DNA from: Trichococcus ilyis
GTDB lineage: Bacteria; Bacillota; Bacilli; Lactobacillales; Aerococcaceae
Direction of reading: 5' to 3'
Length of the DNA stretch: 64,000 nucleotides
Assembly: GCF_900109135.1 (NCBI RefSeq)
Contig: NZ_FNYT01000005.1
Location: 62,001-126,000, forward strand
Shown here: positions 18,047 through 26,301 of the stretch, piece after piece
Position numbering within the stretch: position 1 is the stretch's first letter
How the letters are laid out: each line of letters starts with the position of its first letter
Position numbers and translations under genes: made by a program
Notes under the pieces: model-generated
The model's database searches: none
What the model was told of the DNA's origin: nothing
Seen by the model: only the letters and a program-made list of their open reading frames with translations

Positions 18047-18100
18047 GAAAAGCGATCCAGACAAAATTTAGGTTACCAAAAAAATCCGGTATAGCCGCAA

Positions 18101-18153
18101 AAAGGGCAAGCCCGCATGTTGATGATCCAACATGCGGGCTTGCCCTCTTTTTT
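18101..18153 (+). terminator. Strong bidirectional terminator after the RpiB-like gene
   Basis: A 19-bp stem AGGGCAAGCCCGCATGTTG / CAACATGCGGGCTTGCCCT with a short loop, followed by CTTTTTT; AAAA precedes it on the other side. It also serves the convergent UPF0303 gene. Confidence 0.95.
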
Positions 18154-18186
18154 GGTTATTTTGTTTTGGTTATTTTGTTTTGGTTA
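18154..18186. repeat. 14-bp direct repeat at the end of the UPF0303 gene
   Basis: GGTTATTTTGTTTT occurs twice in tandem (18154-18167 and 18168-18181), then a partial GGTTA that includes the complement of the UPF0303 stop codon. Probably slippage; no function seen. Confidence 0.85.
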
Positions 18187-18630
18187 CGCGGTTTGCAGCA
18201 GCACTTCCCCGATCGACTCGACGATCAGATTGTGGTCCTCCAAGTGATCCAGACCGGAAACGCAGATGACACCGGTCACTTCCCCGTTTTCGATGATCGG
18301 GAAGCCGCCGCCGCAGACGGCGTACTCCGGATTGCTTTCCCACGCTTTGAATTCGGGCACTTCTTCCGCATACAGGAAGGTGTGGAGCGAACTGTGCCCG
18401 CTGTCCATCACCGTTTTTTCCTTGCGGTTCAACCACGGGCTCTCCCCGCGGCCGTCCATCAAATAATGCAGGATCAGCAGATCATTGTGCACGATCCGGA
18501 TGCCTACGGTCTTTTTCGCCCGTTCCTTGACTTTTGCGATGATCCGCAGTGCGATGTCGAGTCCGGTGGCATGCGTGAATGCCTCGAACTGCAGCGTTTG
18601 TTCCTGTTCCAACAACTTGGTTTTGTCCAT
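18184..18630 (-). CDS. UPF0303 family protein
   Basis: A 148-residue protein of the UPF0303 (heme-degrading-domain-like, GlcG/HbpS-fold) family. Seen are LLEQEQTLQFEAF at the N-terminus, the W-x-x-RK motif in SPWLNRKEKTVMDSGHSS, and GGGFPIIENGEVTGVICVSGL, which is the common core of this fold. It is cytosolic with no signal peptide. The reaction is not established for bacterial members. The ATG follows AAAGGTG. It stands alone between the terminator and a palindrome array. Confidence 0.85.
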   Translation of the reverse strand: MDKTKLLEQEQTLQFEAFTHATGLDIALRIIAKVKERAKKTVGIRIVHNDLLILHYLMDGRGESPWLNRKEKTVMDSGHSSLHTFLYAEEVPEFKAWESNPEYAVCGGGFPIIENGEVTGVICVSGLDHLEDHNLIVESIGEVLLQTA

Positions 18631-18742
18631 TGTGCACGCACCTTTCCATTGATGTGGCCGCCCGTCTCGGCATTTCGGGACAGCCCCCTGATTTTGTTGT
18701 ATATACTGGATATGTTTGATCGCTCCCTACAGACTGACGGAT

Positions 18743-18882
18743 CGAATTGTCGAATGTACTTCTGGTATTCGACAATTTCACCGAGAAACGGGGGCGAATT
18801 GTCGGATGTTTTTCAGCATTCGACAATTTGGCCTTGTGCTCCATTCGAATTGTCGAATGTCACCCATGCATTCGACAATTTC
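18743..18882. repeat. Palindrome array, family 2 (3 units)
   Basis: Three 36-37-nt palindromes at 18743-18779, 18795-18830 and 18846-18882. Starts are 52 and 51 nt apart and spacers are only 15 nt. Each unit is GAATTGTCGAATG, a loop of about 9-10 nt, then CATTCGACAATT or a near variant. The array fills the gap between UPF0303 and the Gfo/Idh gene. Related single hairpins with a TTGTCGG / CCGACAA tip lie at 30019-30059, 36026-36058, 43769-43797 and 46810-46842. Confidence 0.85.
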
Positions 18883-18913
18883 GCCAAACAGTCCTACGCT
18901 TTTGCTCGATTCA

Positions 18914-19891
18914 TCAGCCCAGAACGATACCGGCGCCTGCCAGCGCCTCTTCGGCGATCTCCATCACAACTTTGCTTTGCTCCAGCATCTCTTTGGCCTT
19001 CGCAAAGTCCTTTCCGTCGATCATCCGCGCAAATTCGCAGAATTCTTCGTACATCCGGTGCGGATGGACCTTTTTGTCCATGGCTTGGCTCGCCTGTCCA
19101 TTCATGTTCACATCAAAGGAGTTGCAGACATTGGCCGGGCCATTCAGCACGACCGAGCCTTTATCGCCTTGGATGACCGAGCGGACCGGAGCCGCCGAAT
19201 CCTTCGCGCCGATGCAGACGACTTTGCAGCTTGGATATTCCAGCAACAGGATGCCGGATGTGTCGATGCCGCGCTCGATATTGGCAAGGTAATTCACCGA
19301 TGTCGGCTTCCCTAAGAGGCCCACGACGAAATGGATATTGTAGATGTTGATATCCATCAAGGCTCCGCCGCCCGCTTTCGGGTTGAAGGCCGGTAGAACT
19401 TCCCCGTTCTTGAAGGCATCGTAGCGGGAAGAATACTGCGAATAGTTGCACTCGATGATCTTCAGATCCCCCAGTTGCGGAATCTGTTCCTTGATCGCCA
19501 GATAGTTGGACAGGTATCTTGTCGTGATCGCTTCGACCAAAATCAGCTTTTTACTTTCGGCCAGTTCCTTCAGCTCGACCAACTCGGCTGACTTGAGTGT
19601 GAACGGTTTTTCGCAGATTACGTTTTTCCCGCTCAATAAGGCTTGTTTCGTGAAAGTGTAATGCAAATGGTTAGGCAGGCCCACATAGATGGTGTCGCAC
19701 TCCGGATCATTCAAGACTTCTGCATAGTCCGTGTATACTTTTCCGATGCCGTATTTGCTTGCCAAATCCTCCATTTTCGCGCGTTCTGCTTCGATGCCGA
19801 ACAGGCTGACCAATTCAGTATCCGGCAAATCTTTCGCCATCGTCAAAAAATCCATGACGATCTGTCCCGATCCCAGTATTGCAAGTTTCAT
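18914..19891 (-). CDS. Gfo/Idh/MocA family oxidoreductase
   Basis: A 325-residue NAD(P)-dependent sugar or sugar-alcohol dehydrogenase. The N-terminal Rossmann motif is MKLAILGSGQIVMDFL; the family's lysine motif is CEKPFTLKSAELVEL (about residues 91-105); the C-terminal half is the alpha/beta substrate domain with GGGALMDINIYNIHF. It is the last gene of an operon with an orphan PTS IIC and a second Gfo/Idh enzyme, so it likely oxidises the imported (phospho)sugar. The substrate is unknown. Confidence 0.92.
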   Translation of the reverse strand: MKLAILGSGQIVMDFLTMAKDLPDTELVSLFGIEAERAKMEDLASKYGIGKVYTDYAEVLNDPECDTIYVGLPNHLHYTFTKQALLSGKNVICEKPFTLKSAELVELKELAESKKLILVEAITTRYLSNYLAIKEQIPQLGDLKIIECNYSQYSSRYDAFKNGEVLPAFNPKAGGGALMDINIYNIHFVVGLLGKPTSVNYLANIERGIDTSGILLLEYPSCKVVCIGAKDSAAPVRSVIQGDKGSVVLNGPANVCNSFDVNMNGQASQAMDKKVHPHRMYEEFCEFARMIDGKDFAKAKEMLEQSKVVMEIAEEALAGAGIVLG

Positions 19892-19946
19892 ATGTAAGAC
19901 CCCTTTTTTCGATTCTTTAAAATCCGATTATATTTTTATTGTACCC

Positions 19947-21269
19947 CTATGCTTCAACAGCATCCATCTGGTGCTGCATTTCAGTTTCGTTTTCCGCTTC
20001 CTCCTTGACAGCTATGTTGTCCACTATTTTAAAGAACGGGAAGTAGATTGCTGCGGAAAGGCCGATCTGCACGATGTTCAGGACAGCGCCTCTCCACCCG
20101 GAAACCAGGAACCCGGAAATGACCGGCGGCGTGGTCCATGGGATATTGACTCCGTTTGTAAGCGGTACGAGTCCGGTGCTCATGGCGAAATAAGCGACGA
20201 TACACAAAACGAGCGGCGTCAACAGGAACGGCACGATCATGATCGGGTTCAACACGATCGGCATACCGAAAATGATCGACTCATTGATCGTGAAGATTTC
20301 CGGACCGATCGACAATTTGCCCAACGCTTTCAATTGCTTCGATTTGGCAGCAAACAACAGCAACAAACACAGACCAAATGTCGCGCCGGATCCGCCGACT
20401 TTGACGAAGTTGCTGTAGAATTGATAGTTCACGATATTCGGGATGGCTTGTCCTGCAGCCACCGCTGTTGCGTTTTCGGCTGTCAGCGTCAACCAGATCG
20501 GCTGCATCACGCTGCCGACGATATTGGATCCGTGCAGACCGAATGACCATAAGATCCCTTCAAGGATCAGTACGACGATAGTGGCAGGCAACGTGCTGCC
20601 CAAGGCCGTCAACGGCGTCTGCAGATTATTGAAGATGAACGTTTGGACATCGCCGTAGCTGGTCTGCTCAAAACCGATGCGCACGAAGTTGAAGAAAACG
20701 ATGACCAAGGCGACCGGAATCAACGAGGAGAAGGACTTCGATACGTTTTGCGGAACCGAATCCGGCATTTTGATCTTCCAGCCCATCCTATCGGTGAAGC
20801 GGATGATTTCCACGGAAAGAATTGCGATAAGGATACCGACGAACAAACCAGCAGCGCCAAGGTTCCCTAACGGAATCCCGATTCCCTGGCCTTCCTCCGC
20901 GAAAGCGTGCATCGGTGTGACCACAAAGAAGGATGCCAACGCCGCAAAGATGCCGGCCATTCTGTCCAAACCATACGCTTGCGCCAACTCATTGCCGATG
21001 CCGATCACAACGTAAACGGTCATCATGCTCATGGAAATGTTGTTCGGGATCGTGAACATGCGCTGCCAATCATCCCCAAAGGTGTTCAGCATGAAGTCGG
21101 TGTAAGGCGGGATCGGCAAGTAAGCCAGCAAGATGAAGAAGGAGCCGATGATCAAAAGCGGCATAGCGGACATGAAGCTGTTTTTCACGGCGCTCAAATA
21201 TCTGTTCTGTTCCAGTTTTACAGCGATCGGCGTCATTTTTTCTTCCAGAATCTGCAATAATTTATCCAT
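19947..21269 (-). CDS. PTS sugar transporter IIC component, cellobiose/lactose family
   Basis: A 440-residue IIC permease of the lactose/cellobiose/chitobiose family with about ten hydrophobic segments. Typical are GSFFILLAYLPIPPY near the N-terminus, GSGATFGLCLLLL, and NESIIFGMPIVLNPIMIVPF. The ATG at 21269 has AGGAGG 8 nt upstream. No IIA or IIB gene accompanies it in the window, so it must borrow these from elsewhere. It is flanked by two Gfo/Idh dehydrogenases in one operon, an unusual combination for a beta-glucoside PTS. Confidence 0.92.
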   Translation of the reverse strand: MDKLLQILEEKMTPIAVKLEQNRYLSAVKNSFMSAMPLLIIGSFFILLAYLPIPPYTDFMLNTFGDDWQRMFTIPNNISMSMMTVYVVIGIGNELAQAYGLDRMAGIFAALASFFVVTPMHAFAEEGQGIGIPLGNLGAAGLFVGILIAILSVEIIRFTDRMGWKIKMPDSVPQNVSKSFSSLIPVALVIVFFNFVRIGFEQTSYGDVQTFIFNNLQTPLTALGSTLPATIVVLILEGILWSFGLHGSNIVGSVMQPIWLTLTAENATAVAAGQAIPNIVNYQFYSNFVKVGGSGATFGLCLLLLFAAKSKQLKALGKLSIGPEIFTINESIIFGMPIVLNPIMIVPFLLTPLVLCIVAYFAMSTGLVPLTNGVNIPWTTPPVISGFLVSGWRGAVLNIVQIGLSAAIYFPFFKIVDNIAVKEEAENETEMQHQMDAVEA

Positions 21270-21286
21270 TTTCAATACCTCCTGAA

Positions 21287-22303
21287 TTATTCCTTGATAG
21301 TGCTGATGCCTTCTTCGAGAATTTCGATTTGGCGGATGGTTTCTTCATCTTTAACGATTTTTTCTTTTCCGTTCACGATCGACTCGTAGACACCGGCATA
21401 GACCCGTCCGTAATCGCCCACTTCGGAAATGACTTTCTCCTCGTGATAACGGCCGGCATCATCCATATAAGTGAGGACGCCGTAGTGCTCCGGCAAGTCA
21501 ATCCCGAAATCAGCGTTCGTCGGCATATGGAACATTTTCAGATGCTCCTCTTGGCGATCCTTTGTCTGCTTGACGAAAACACCTTTTTTCCCGGTGACGA
21601 CGAAGCTCGGACGTTCCTTCAGGCGGAAATAGCTCGATTTGACGGAAACCTTCTTCGGCCCGTAGAACAGGTCCAGATCGAAGTAATCGTTGAAGCGGCC
21701 TGGCCCTAAAAGTTGTCTGACATCGTAGGTGATCCAATCCGGATTGCCGAAATAGGAGAGCACCTGATCGAGCGTATGGCAGCCGTGTCCGTACAGATAG
21801 CTGTTGACCTTCGAAAATGACGTGATCGATTCCGGGACTTCCGGTCTGAAATAGTCATAGTGCATTTCGACCTCGATGATGTCCCCCAGCATGCCGCTCT
21901 CGATCACTTTTTGGACCGTCAGGAAATCGGAGTCGAATCTGCGGTTTTGGTAGCACTGGATGAAGAGGTTCTTTTCTTTGGCCAGGGCGAATAACTCTTT
22001 GGCTTCAGCGGAAGTGTTTGTGAAAGGTTTTTCAACCAAAGCGTTTTTACCGTGTTCCAAGGCCTCTTTGCCGTAGTGATAATGGAAATCCGATGGCGTG
22101 CACACGACGACCAGTTGGATCTCCTCGTCGTTCCAGATGTCCTCGACATTGTTGGTATAGGCGACGCCGGGGATTTTTGCCCAGACAGTGTCCTCGACCG
22201 GGGAATAGATGCTTTTGACGCGGATATTTTCATTTTTTAACGAAAAAGGAAGATGATAGCGATTGGCGCTTTTCCCGCCGCCGATATAAGCGATTGTTAA
22301 CAT
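21287..22303 (-). CDS. Gfo/Idh/MocA family oxidoreductase
   Basis: A 338-residue oxidoreductase, first gene of the operon. MLTIAYIGGGKSANRYHLPF is the nucleotide-binding start, VEKPFTNTSAEAKEL carries the catalytic-region lysine, and YGHGCHTLDQVLSYFG belongs to the substrate domain. It is closer to YvaA/MviM-type scyllo-inositol dehydrogenases than to the other dehydrogenase of this operon. The ATG at 22303 has GGAGG 9 nt upstream. Expression is probably controlled by the divergent RpiR regulator. Confidence 0.92.
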   Translation of the reverse strand: MLTIAYIGGGKSANRYHLPFSLKNENIRVKSIYSPVEDTVWAKIPGVAYTNNVEDIWNDEEIQLVVVCTPSDFHYHYGKEALEHGKNALVEKPFTNTSAEAKELFALAKEKNLFIQCYQNRRFDSDFLTVQKVIESGMLGDIIEVEMHYDYFRPEVPESITSFSKVNSYLYGHGCHTLDQVLSYFGNPDWITYDVRQLLGPGRFNDYFDLDLFYGPKKVSVKSSYFRLKERPSFVVTGKKGVFVKQTKDRQEEHLKMFHMPTNADFGIDLPEHYGVLTYMDDAGRYHEEKVISEVGDYGRVYAGVYESIVNGKEKIVKDEETIRQIEILEEGISTIKE

Positions 22304-22359
22304 TGAATGATTCCTCCATTTCTTTTTCATGGCCTCAGTATAGTCAATCCACCTCAACA

Positions 22360-22373
22360 AGAAAACGCTTTTA
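22360..22373. promoter_or_regulatory. cre-like site between the Gfo/PTS operon and rpiR
   Basis: AGAAAACGCTTTTA, whose reverse TAAAAGCGTTTTCT matches 12 of 14 consensus positions of a CcpA site. It lies in the divergent promoter region. Confidence 0.5.
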
Positions 22374-22424
22374 CTTCTGATGGGACTTCCTTTTCAGAGC
22401 TTGTTCAAAACGCATGGAAAAAGT

Positions 22425-22439
22425 TGAACATTATGTTCA
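22425..22439. promoter_or_regulatory. Perfect 15-bp palindrome, candidate RpiR operator
   Basis: TGAACAT-T-ATGTTCA in the divergent gap, with a half-site TTGTTCA at about 22401. RpiR-family regulators bind such inverted repeats; the assignment is by position only. Confidence 0.5.
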
Positions 22440-22557
22440 GACACACTTCACCCGACAGTTGCCTTTTCGAGTATTGTTGGTTATATTGAAGGAAATGCCG
22501 GATCGCTTACGCGGATTGGATCATTGCCGAATGCGTCATATATATGGAGGGAATCAG

Positions 22558-23415
22558 ATGAGTTTGCTGAAAAAATTACAAGCTAAACAAAACTTTACGG
22601 ATACGGAAGAAAGGATTGCCGATTACATTCTCGCAAACTTGGAGGATGTGCCCGATATGGTGATCCAACAACTTGCAGATCAAACGTTCACTTCCCATTC
22701 GGCGATCATCCGGCTCAGCCAGAAACTGGGCTTTTCGGGTTACCGGAGCTTCAAAGTTGCCTTGATCCATGACATACAAAGCGACAAACACGCGCCCACA
22801 ATCGTCGATCCCAACTTCCCGTTCCTGCCGATGGACAGCCCGATGGCCATCGCCAAGAAAATGGCCGACCTGACGATCGAAACAGTCAGGAAAACCTTGG
22901 TGAAACTGGAAAAGGACAAATTGAACAAAGCGGTGGATCTGCTGGAAAAAGCGGATAAAATCTTCCTTTTCGCGACAGGCGATTCCCAGATCCGCGCCCG
23001 CAGCTACCAGAACAAATTCATCAAGATCAACAAACATCTGATCATTGGCGACGAGTACGGCGAATCCGCCTGGAACGCCCTCAGCATGAGCAAGAATGAT
23101 TGCGCCCTCTTCATCAGTTACGGCGGCAATTCGCCCACCCACAAAAAGATCATCAAATATCTGAATTCCATGAAGATCCCCTGCATCCTGCTGACGGCAA
23201 ATACGGAGCAAGAAACAAGCAAGCTCTGCGACCTTGTGATCGAGGTCCCTTATGATGAGTTCGACTTCTTCAAAGTCGGCACCTTCTCTTCGCAGATTTC
23301 TTTCGAATACATTCTGGACACGCTGTTTTCGATCCTTTACGCGCGCGAATACACGAAAAACCTCAACAGCCTCAAGAAAAAAAATGAAGCTGCGAAGAAA
23401 TGGGAACTGCTCTGA
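22558..23415 (+). CDS. MurR/RpiR family transcriptional regulator
   Basis: A 285-residue regulator with an N-terminal helix-turn-helix (QNFTDTEERIADYILANLED followed by TFTSHSAIIRLSQKLGFSGY, about residues 10-60) and a C-terminal SIS domain (about 120-260) with FATGDSQIRA and ALFISYGGNS, which binds a phosphosugar. The ATG at 22558 has GGAGGG 7 nt upstream. It is divergent from the Gfo/PTS/Gfo operon and probably senses the phosphorylated substrate of that pathway. Confidence 0.92.
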   Translation: MSLLKKLQAKQNFTDTEERIADYILANLEDVPDMVIQQLADQTFTSHSAIIRLSQKLGFSGYRSFKVALIHDIQSDKHAPTIVDPNFPFLPMDSPMAIAKKMADLTIETVRKTLVKLEKDKLNKAVDLLEKADKIFLFATGDSQIRARSYQNKFIKINKHLIIGDEYGESAWNALSMSKNDCALFISYGGNSPTHKKIIKYLNSMKIPCILLTANTEQETSKLCDLVIEVPYDEFDFFKVGTFSSQISFEYILDTLFSILYAREYTKNLNSLKKKNEAAKKWELL

Positions 23416-23433
23416 CGCTACAGGAGGGCTGTG

Positions 23434-23560
23434 CTCCGGTGAACGGTGGGCTCGCCGGAATTCGCGGCCACGGTTGGAGCCGTTTTCCGGCGAAGGCACG
23501 CTCGCCGGAGTTGACGACTGCGCGCATTTCTGTACTCCGATGAAGACGCCTTAGCCGGAG
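23434..23560. repeat. Palindrome array, family 1, cluster 3 (3 units)
   Basis: Units at 23434-23460, 23485-23510 and 23535-23560, with starts 51 and 50 nt apart. Each begins CTCCGG or TTCCGG and ends CCGGAG or CCGGAA. The cluster lies directly behind the rpiR gene. Confidence 0.82.
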
Positions 23561-23608
23561 CTGGCGGCCGTGTCGGCAGGTAATTGTGTGGAAAATTCTG
23601 TATTCTGG

Positions 23609-23631
23609 CCCGCCAAATTGATTTTGGCGGG
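23609..23631. repeat. Single palindrome of family 3
   Basis: CCCGCCAAATTGATTTTGGCGGG, with CCCGCCAAA pairing with TTTGGCGGG. The same unit type forms an array at 50918-51080. Confidence 0.8.
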
Positions 23632-23689
23632 TTATTTTGGATCTTCCAGCCCTCGGGCACACCAATTATCCTCTTCGGAAACGGATTCC

Positions 23690-23840
23690 TATGACTTTTC
23701 CCCTCATTTGTGATATAGTAGGCCAGTCACGCTGTTGCCCAGAGAACCTACATAACGTTTCGCGGTGAGGCTTTTGGCAAACGAGAACCCGCCTCTCTTT
23801 CCCAAACTGGCCTGACCGGAAACACAAAAAAATCAAATGC
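23690..23840 (+). ncRNA. Structured 5' leader of the DEAD-box helicase gene (candidate)
   Basis: A promoter ATGACT (23690-23695), 17-bp spacer and TATAGT (23713-23718) is followed within a few bases by GGCCAGT (about 23721-23727). This can close on ACTGGCC (about 23808-23814), enclosing about 80 nt with inner helices such as GAGGC/GCCTC and GTTGCC/GGCAAAC. No T-run follows, so this looks like a structured leader instead of a separate sRNA. Cold-shock helicase genes often have such leaders. Family identity is unknown to me. Confidence 0.5.
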
Positions 23841-23867
23841 ATGAAGAACATGCTGAAGGAGAACCAT

Positions 23868-25151
23868 TTGTTATTTAAAGAACTAGAATTGAACCAACAC
23901 CTGCTGCGCGCACTGAAAGAAGCAGGCTACACGAAAGCGACGCCCATCCAGGAAGATGCGATCCCGCATCTGTTGAACAATAAGGACTTGCTGGGTTGTG
24001 CCCAGACCGGTACCGGCAAGACCGCTGCCTTTTCCTTGCCGATCCTGCAGAATCTGACGGAAGAAGGAACAGCTGGAAAAGGCGCCATCAAAGCGCTGAT
24101 CCTTGCGCCTACCCGCGAGCTTGCCCTGCAGATCGGGGAAAGCTTCCAACTTTACGCAAAATACCTGCCATTGAAGATCCAAGTCATTTTTGGCGGTGTT
24201 TCCCAGAATCCCCAGACAGCCGCGCTGAAACGCGGAACGGACATTCTGGTCGCGACACCGGGCCGATTGTTGGACCTGATCGGACAGGGCTACATCAAAC
24301 TGAACCACGTGGATTATTTCGTCCTGGACGAGGCCGACATGATGTTGGACATGGGGATGCTCCACGATGTGCGCCGCATCATCCGCGAATTGCCGAAGAA
24401 ACGCCAGAGCATGTTCTTTTCGGCGACGATGCCGACTGAGATCGAAAAACTTGCGGGCACCATTTTGACAAATCCGGTGAAGGTAGAAGTCACTCCGGTG
24501 TCTTCGACTGTGGAAATCATCCACCAAAGCGTCTATCCCGTAGCCAAGACCGACAAAACCGACCTGCTCATCCATCTGCTGAAGGAAGACACGGTGGAAC
24601 GCTCGCTTGTCTTCTCAAGAACGAAGCACGGCGCCAACAAAATCGTGAAAAAACTGTTGCAGGCTGGGCTTACAGCCGAAGCGATCCACGGCAACAAATC
24701 CCAGACCGCGCGTCAGCGCGCCTTGGAAAACTTCAAGACCAAGAAAACCAGCATTCTCGTAGCGACGGATATCGCAGCGCGAGGCATCGATGTGCCTGAG
24801 CTTTCACATGTCATTCTGTACGATCTGCCTGAAGTGCCGGAAACCTACGTTCACCGCATCGGCCGGACAGGACGTGCCGGACGCGGCGGTAAAGCCATTT
24901 CTTTCTGTGATGAAACGGAAGCAGCTTTGTTGCGCGACATCGAAAAACTCATCCAAAGAAAAGTTCCGGTCGTAAAGGATCAGCCTTTCTTGTTGAAGGA
25001 AGGCACTGCGGCACCGGCACCGCAACCGAAAAAACCGGTTGCCGCGCGCAATAACGGTACCCGCACCAAAAACCAGCAAGGTCCACGCGGCGGCCAAAAA
25101 GCCGGCCAAAGACCGCGCCCCCAAAGCAAAAAGAATACCCAAAGCAAGTAA
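23868..25151 (+). CDS. DEAD-box ATP-dependent RNA helicase
   Basis: A 427-residue RNA helicase with the full motif set: Q-motif (GYTKATPIQEDAIP), motif I AQTGTGKTAAF, PTRELALQ, TPGRLLD, DEAD, SAT, ARGIDVPELSHVI and HRIGRTGRAGRGG. The C-terminal tail (about 375-427) is a basic, glutamine- and arginine-rich RNA-binding extension. The TTG at 23868 is proposed as start because AAGGAG lies 6 nt upstream, while the ATGs at 23841 and 23850 have no site. Relatives such as CshA/CshB help ribosome assembly and mRNA decay in the cold. It ends at a strong terminator. Confidence 0.93.
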   Translation: MLFKELELNQHLLRALKEAGYTKATPIQEDAIPHLLNNKDLLGCAQTGTGKTAAFSLPILQNLTEEGTAGKGAIKALILAPTRELALQIGESFQLYAKYLPLKIQVIFGGVSQNPQTAALKRGTDILVATPGRLLDLIGQGYIKLNHVDYFVLDEADMMLDMGMLHDVRRIIRELPKKRQSMFFSATMPTEIEKLAGTILTNPVKVEVTPVSSTVEIIHQSVYPVAKTDKTDLLIHLLKEDTVERSLVFSRTKHGANKIVKKLLQAGLTAEAIHGNKSQTARQRALENFKTKKTSILVATDIAARGIDVPELSHVILYDLPEVPETYVHRIGRTGRAGRGGKAISFCDETEAALLRDIEKLIQRKVPVVKDQPFLLKEGTAAPAPQPKKPVAARNNGTRTKNQQGPRGGQKAGQRPRPQSKKNTQSK

Positions 25152-25154
25152 GCA

Positions 25155-25201
25155 AAAAGAGAGCTCCCGCCGAAACAGATCCGGCGGGAGCTCTCTTTTT
25201 T
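25155..25201 (+). terminator. Terminator after the DEAD-box helicase
   Basis: Stem GAGAGCTCCCGCCG / CGGCGGGAGCTCTC followed by TTTTTT; preceded by AAAAA, so bidirectional. Confidence 0.95.
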
Positions 25202-25239
25202 ATGAAAAAACTGATGAATGCGGCGTGATGAATCGCCTC

Positions 25240-25400
25240 CTCCGGCGAACGGAGGCTTCGCCGAAGTTCAGACCACATTTAAGACCTGTCCTCCGAGGAG
25301 CACGGCTTTATAGGAGGTGAGCGCAAAAGTTACCACTCTCCTCCGGCCGCCAGAATCTTCGCCGGAGGAGCGCACTTTTTTCCATCGCCCTGCTCCGATG
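25240..25400. repeat. Palindrome array, family 1, cluster 4 (3 units plus a half)
   Basis: Units at 25240-25266, 25291-25316 and 25341-25367, and a half unit starting at 25393; starts are 51, 50 and 52 nt apart. The first unit pairs CTCCGGCGAA with TTCGCCGAAG, one mismatch. It lies between the convergent helicase and metF genes. Confidence 0.82.
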
Positions 25401-25424
25401 AGCGGTACCCAAACATATTCCGGA

Positions 25425-26285
25425 TCAAATCAGGTTTTTGATCCCGTCGCAGATCCGTTTTGCGACGATTGGATTGTTCATCGTGTAGATGTGGATGCCG
25501 TCCACATCATGCGCCAGCAGATCGACTATTTGGTTGATCGCGTAGGCCATGCCGGCATCGAACAGCGCTTCTTTGTTGTCTTCGTACTTGTGCATGATCC
25601 TCGAAAATTTCTCCGGCAAAGAGGCCCCGCAGAGCGTCACCATCTTCTCGATCTGGGCTTTGTTGATGACCGGCATGATGCCCGCCTCGACCGGCACCTG
25701 CATGCCGGCAATCTGGATATGCTCCTGGAAGGAATAGAAGGCATTGTTGTCGAAGAAAAGCTGGGAAATCAAATGCTGCACACCGCTGTCCACCTTTTCC
25801 TTCAGATGGGCGATATCCTCGACTTTGTTCTTCGACTCGGTGTGGCATTCCGGATAACAGGCGCCGCTGATGGAAAAATCGCCGTATTGCCTGATGAACT
25901 TTACCAGATCGCTGGCATAGCGGAAATCCTTCTTCGCTTCCACCTCCGGATTGACATCCCCGCGCAAGGCCAGGATGCTGTCGATGTCCGCGTCCTTCAG
26001 TTCCTCCAACAGTTCGCAGATTTCGAATTTCGAAGAATTCAGGCAGGTCAGATGCACGAGCGGATCGATGCCGAATTGATGCTTGATCCGCTTGGCCAAG
26101 GCGACCGTCTGGTTGTTCGTGTGGCTCCCGCCCGCGCCGAAAGTGACGCTGATGAAATCAGGGTTCAGTTCGCTCAGGATCGCCAGCGTCTCATCGATGT
26201 TCTGGATCGCTTTATCGCGTTTTGGCGGGTAGATTTCAAAGGAAAGCACCGGTTTTTTCTTCTGGAATTTGGATTCGATTTTCAT
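25425..26285 (-). CDS. metF: Methylenetetrahydrofolate reductase
   Basis: A 286-residue FAD enzyme that reduces 5,10-methylene-THF to 5-methyl-THF, the methyl donor for MetE. The N-terminal SFEIYPPKRD holds the conserved glutamate; FISVTFGAGGSHTNNQT, LALRGDVNP and PVEAGIMPVINKAQIEKM are family motifs. It ends with AKRICDGIKNLI. The ATG has AGAGGTG upstream, 17 bp behind metE, so they form one operon. Expression likely follows the Met-box in front of metE. Confidence 0.96.
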   Translation of the reverse strand: MKIESKFQKKKPVLSFEIYPPKRDKAIQNIDETLAILSELNPDFISVTFGAGGSHTNNQTVALAKRIKHQFGIDPLVHLTCLNSSKFEICELLEELKDADIDSILALRGDVNPEVEAKKDFRYASDLVKFIRQYGDFSISGACYPECHTESKNKVEDIAHLKEKVDSGVQHLISQLFFDNNAFYSFQEHIQIAGMQVPVEAGIMPVINKAQIEKMVTLCGASLPEKFSRIMHKYEDNKEALFDAGMAYAINQIVDLLAHDVDGIHIYTMNNPIVAKRICDGIKNLI

Positions 26286-26301
26286 CAGCTGACACCTCTT
26301 T

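Noticed and set aside
23720-23815. 6S RNA or SRP RNA gene before the helicase
   Set aside because: The segment is only about 95 nt, too short for 6S RNA, and lacks the SRP tetraloop and helix 8 sequence. It is kept as an unassigned leader.
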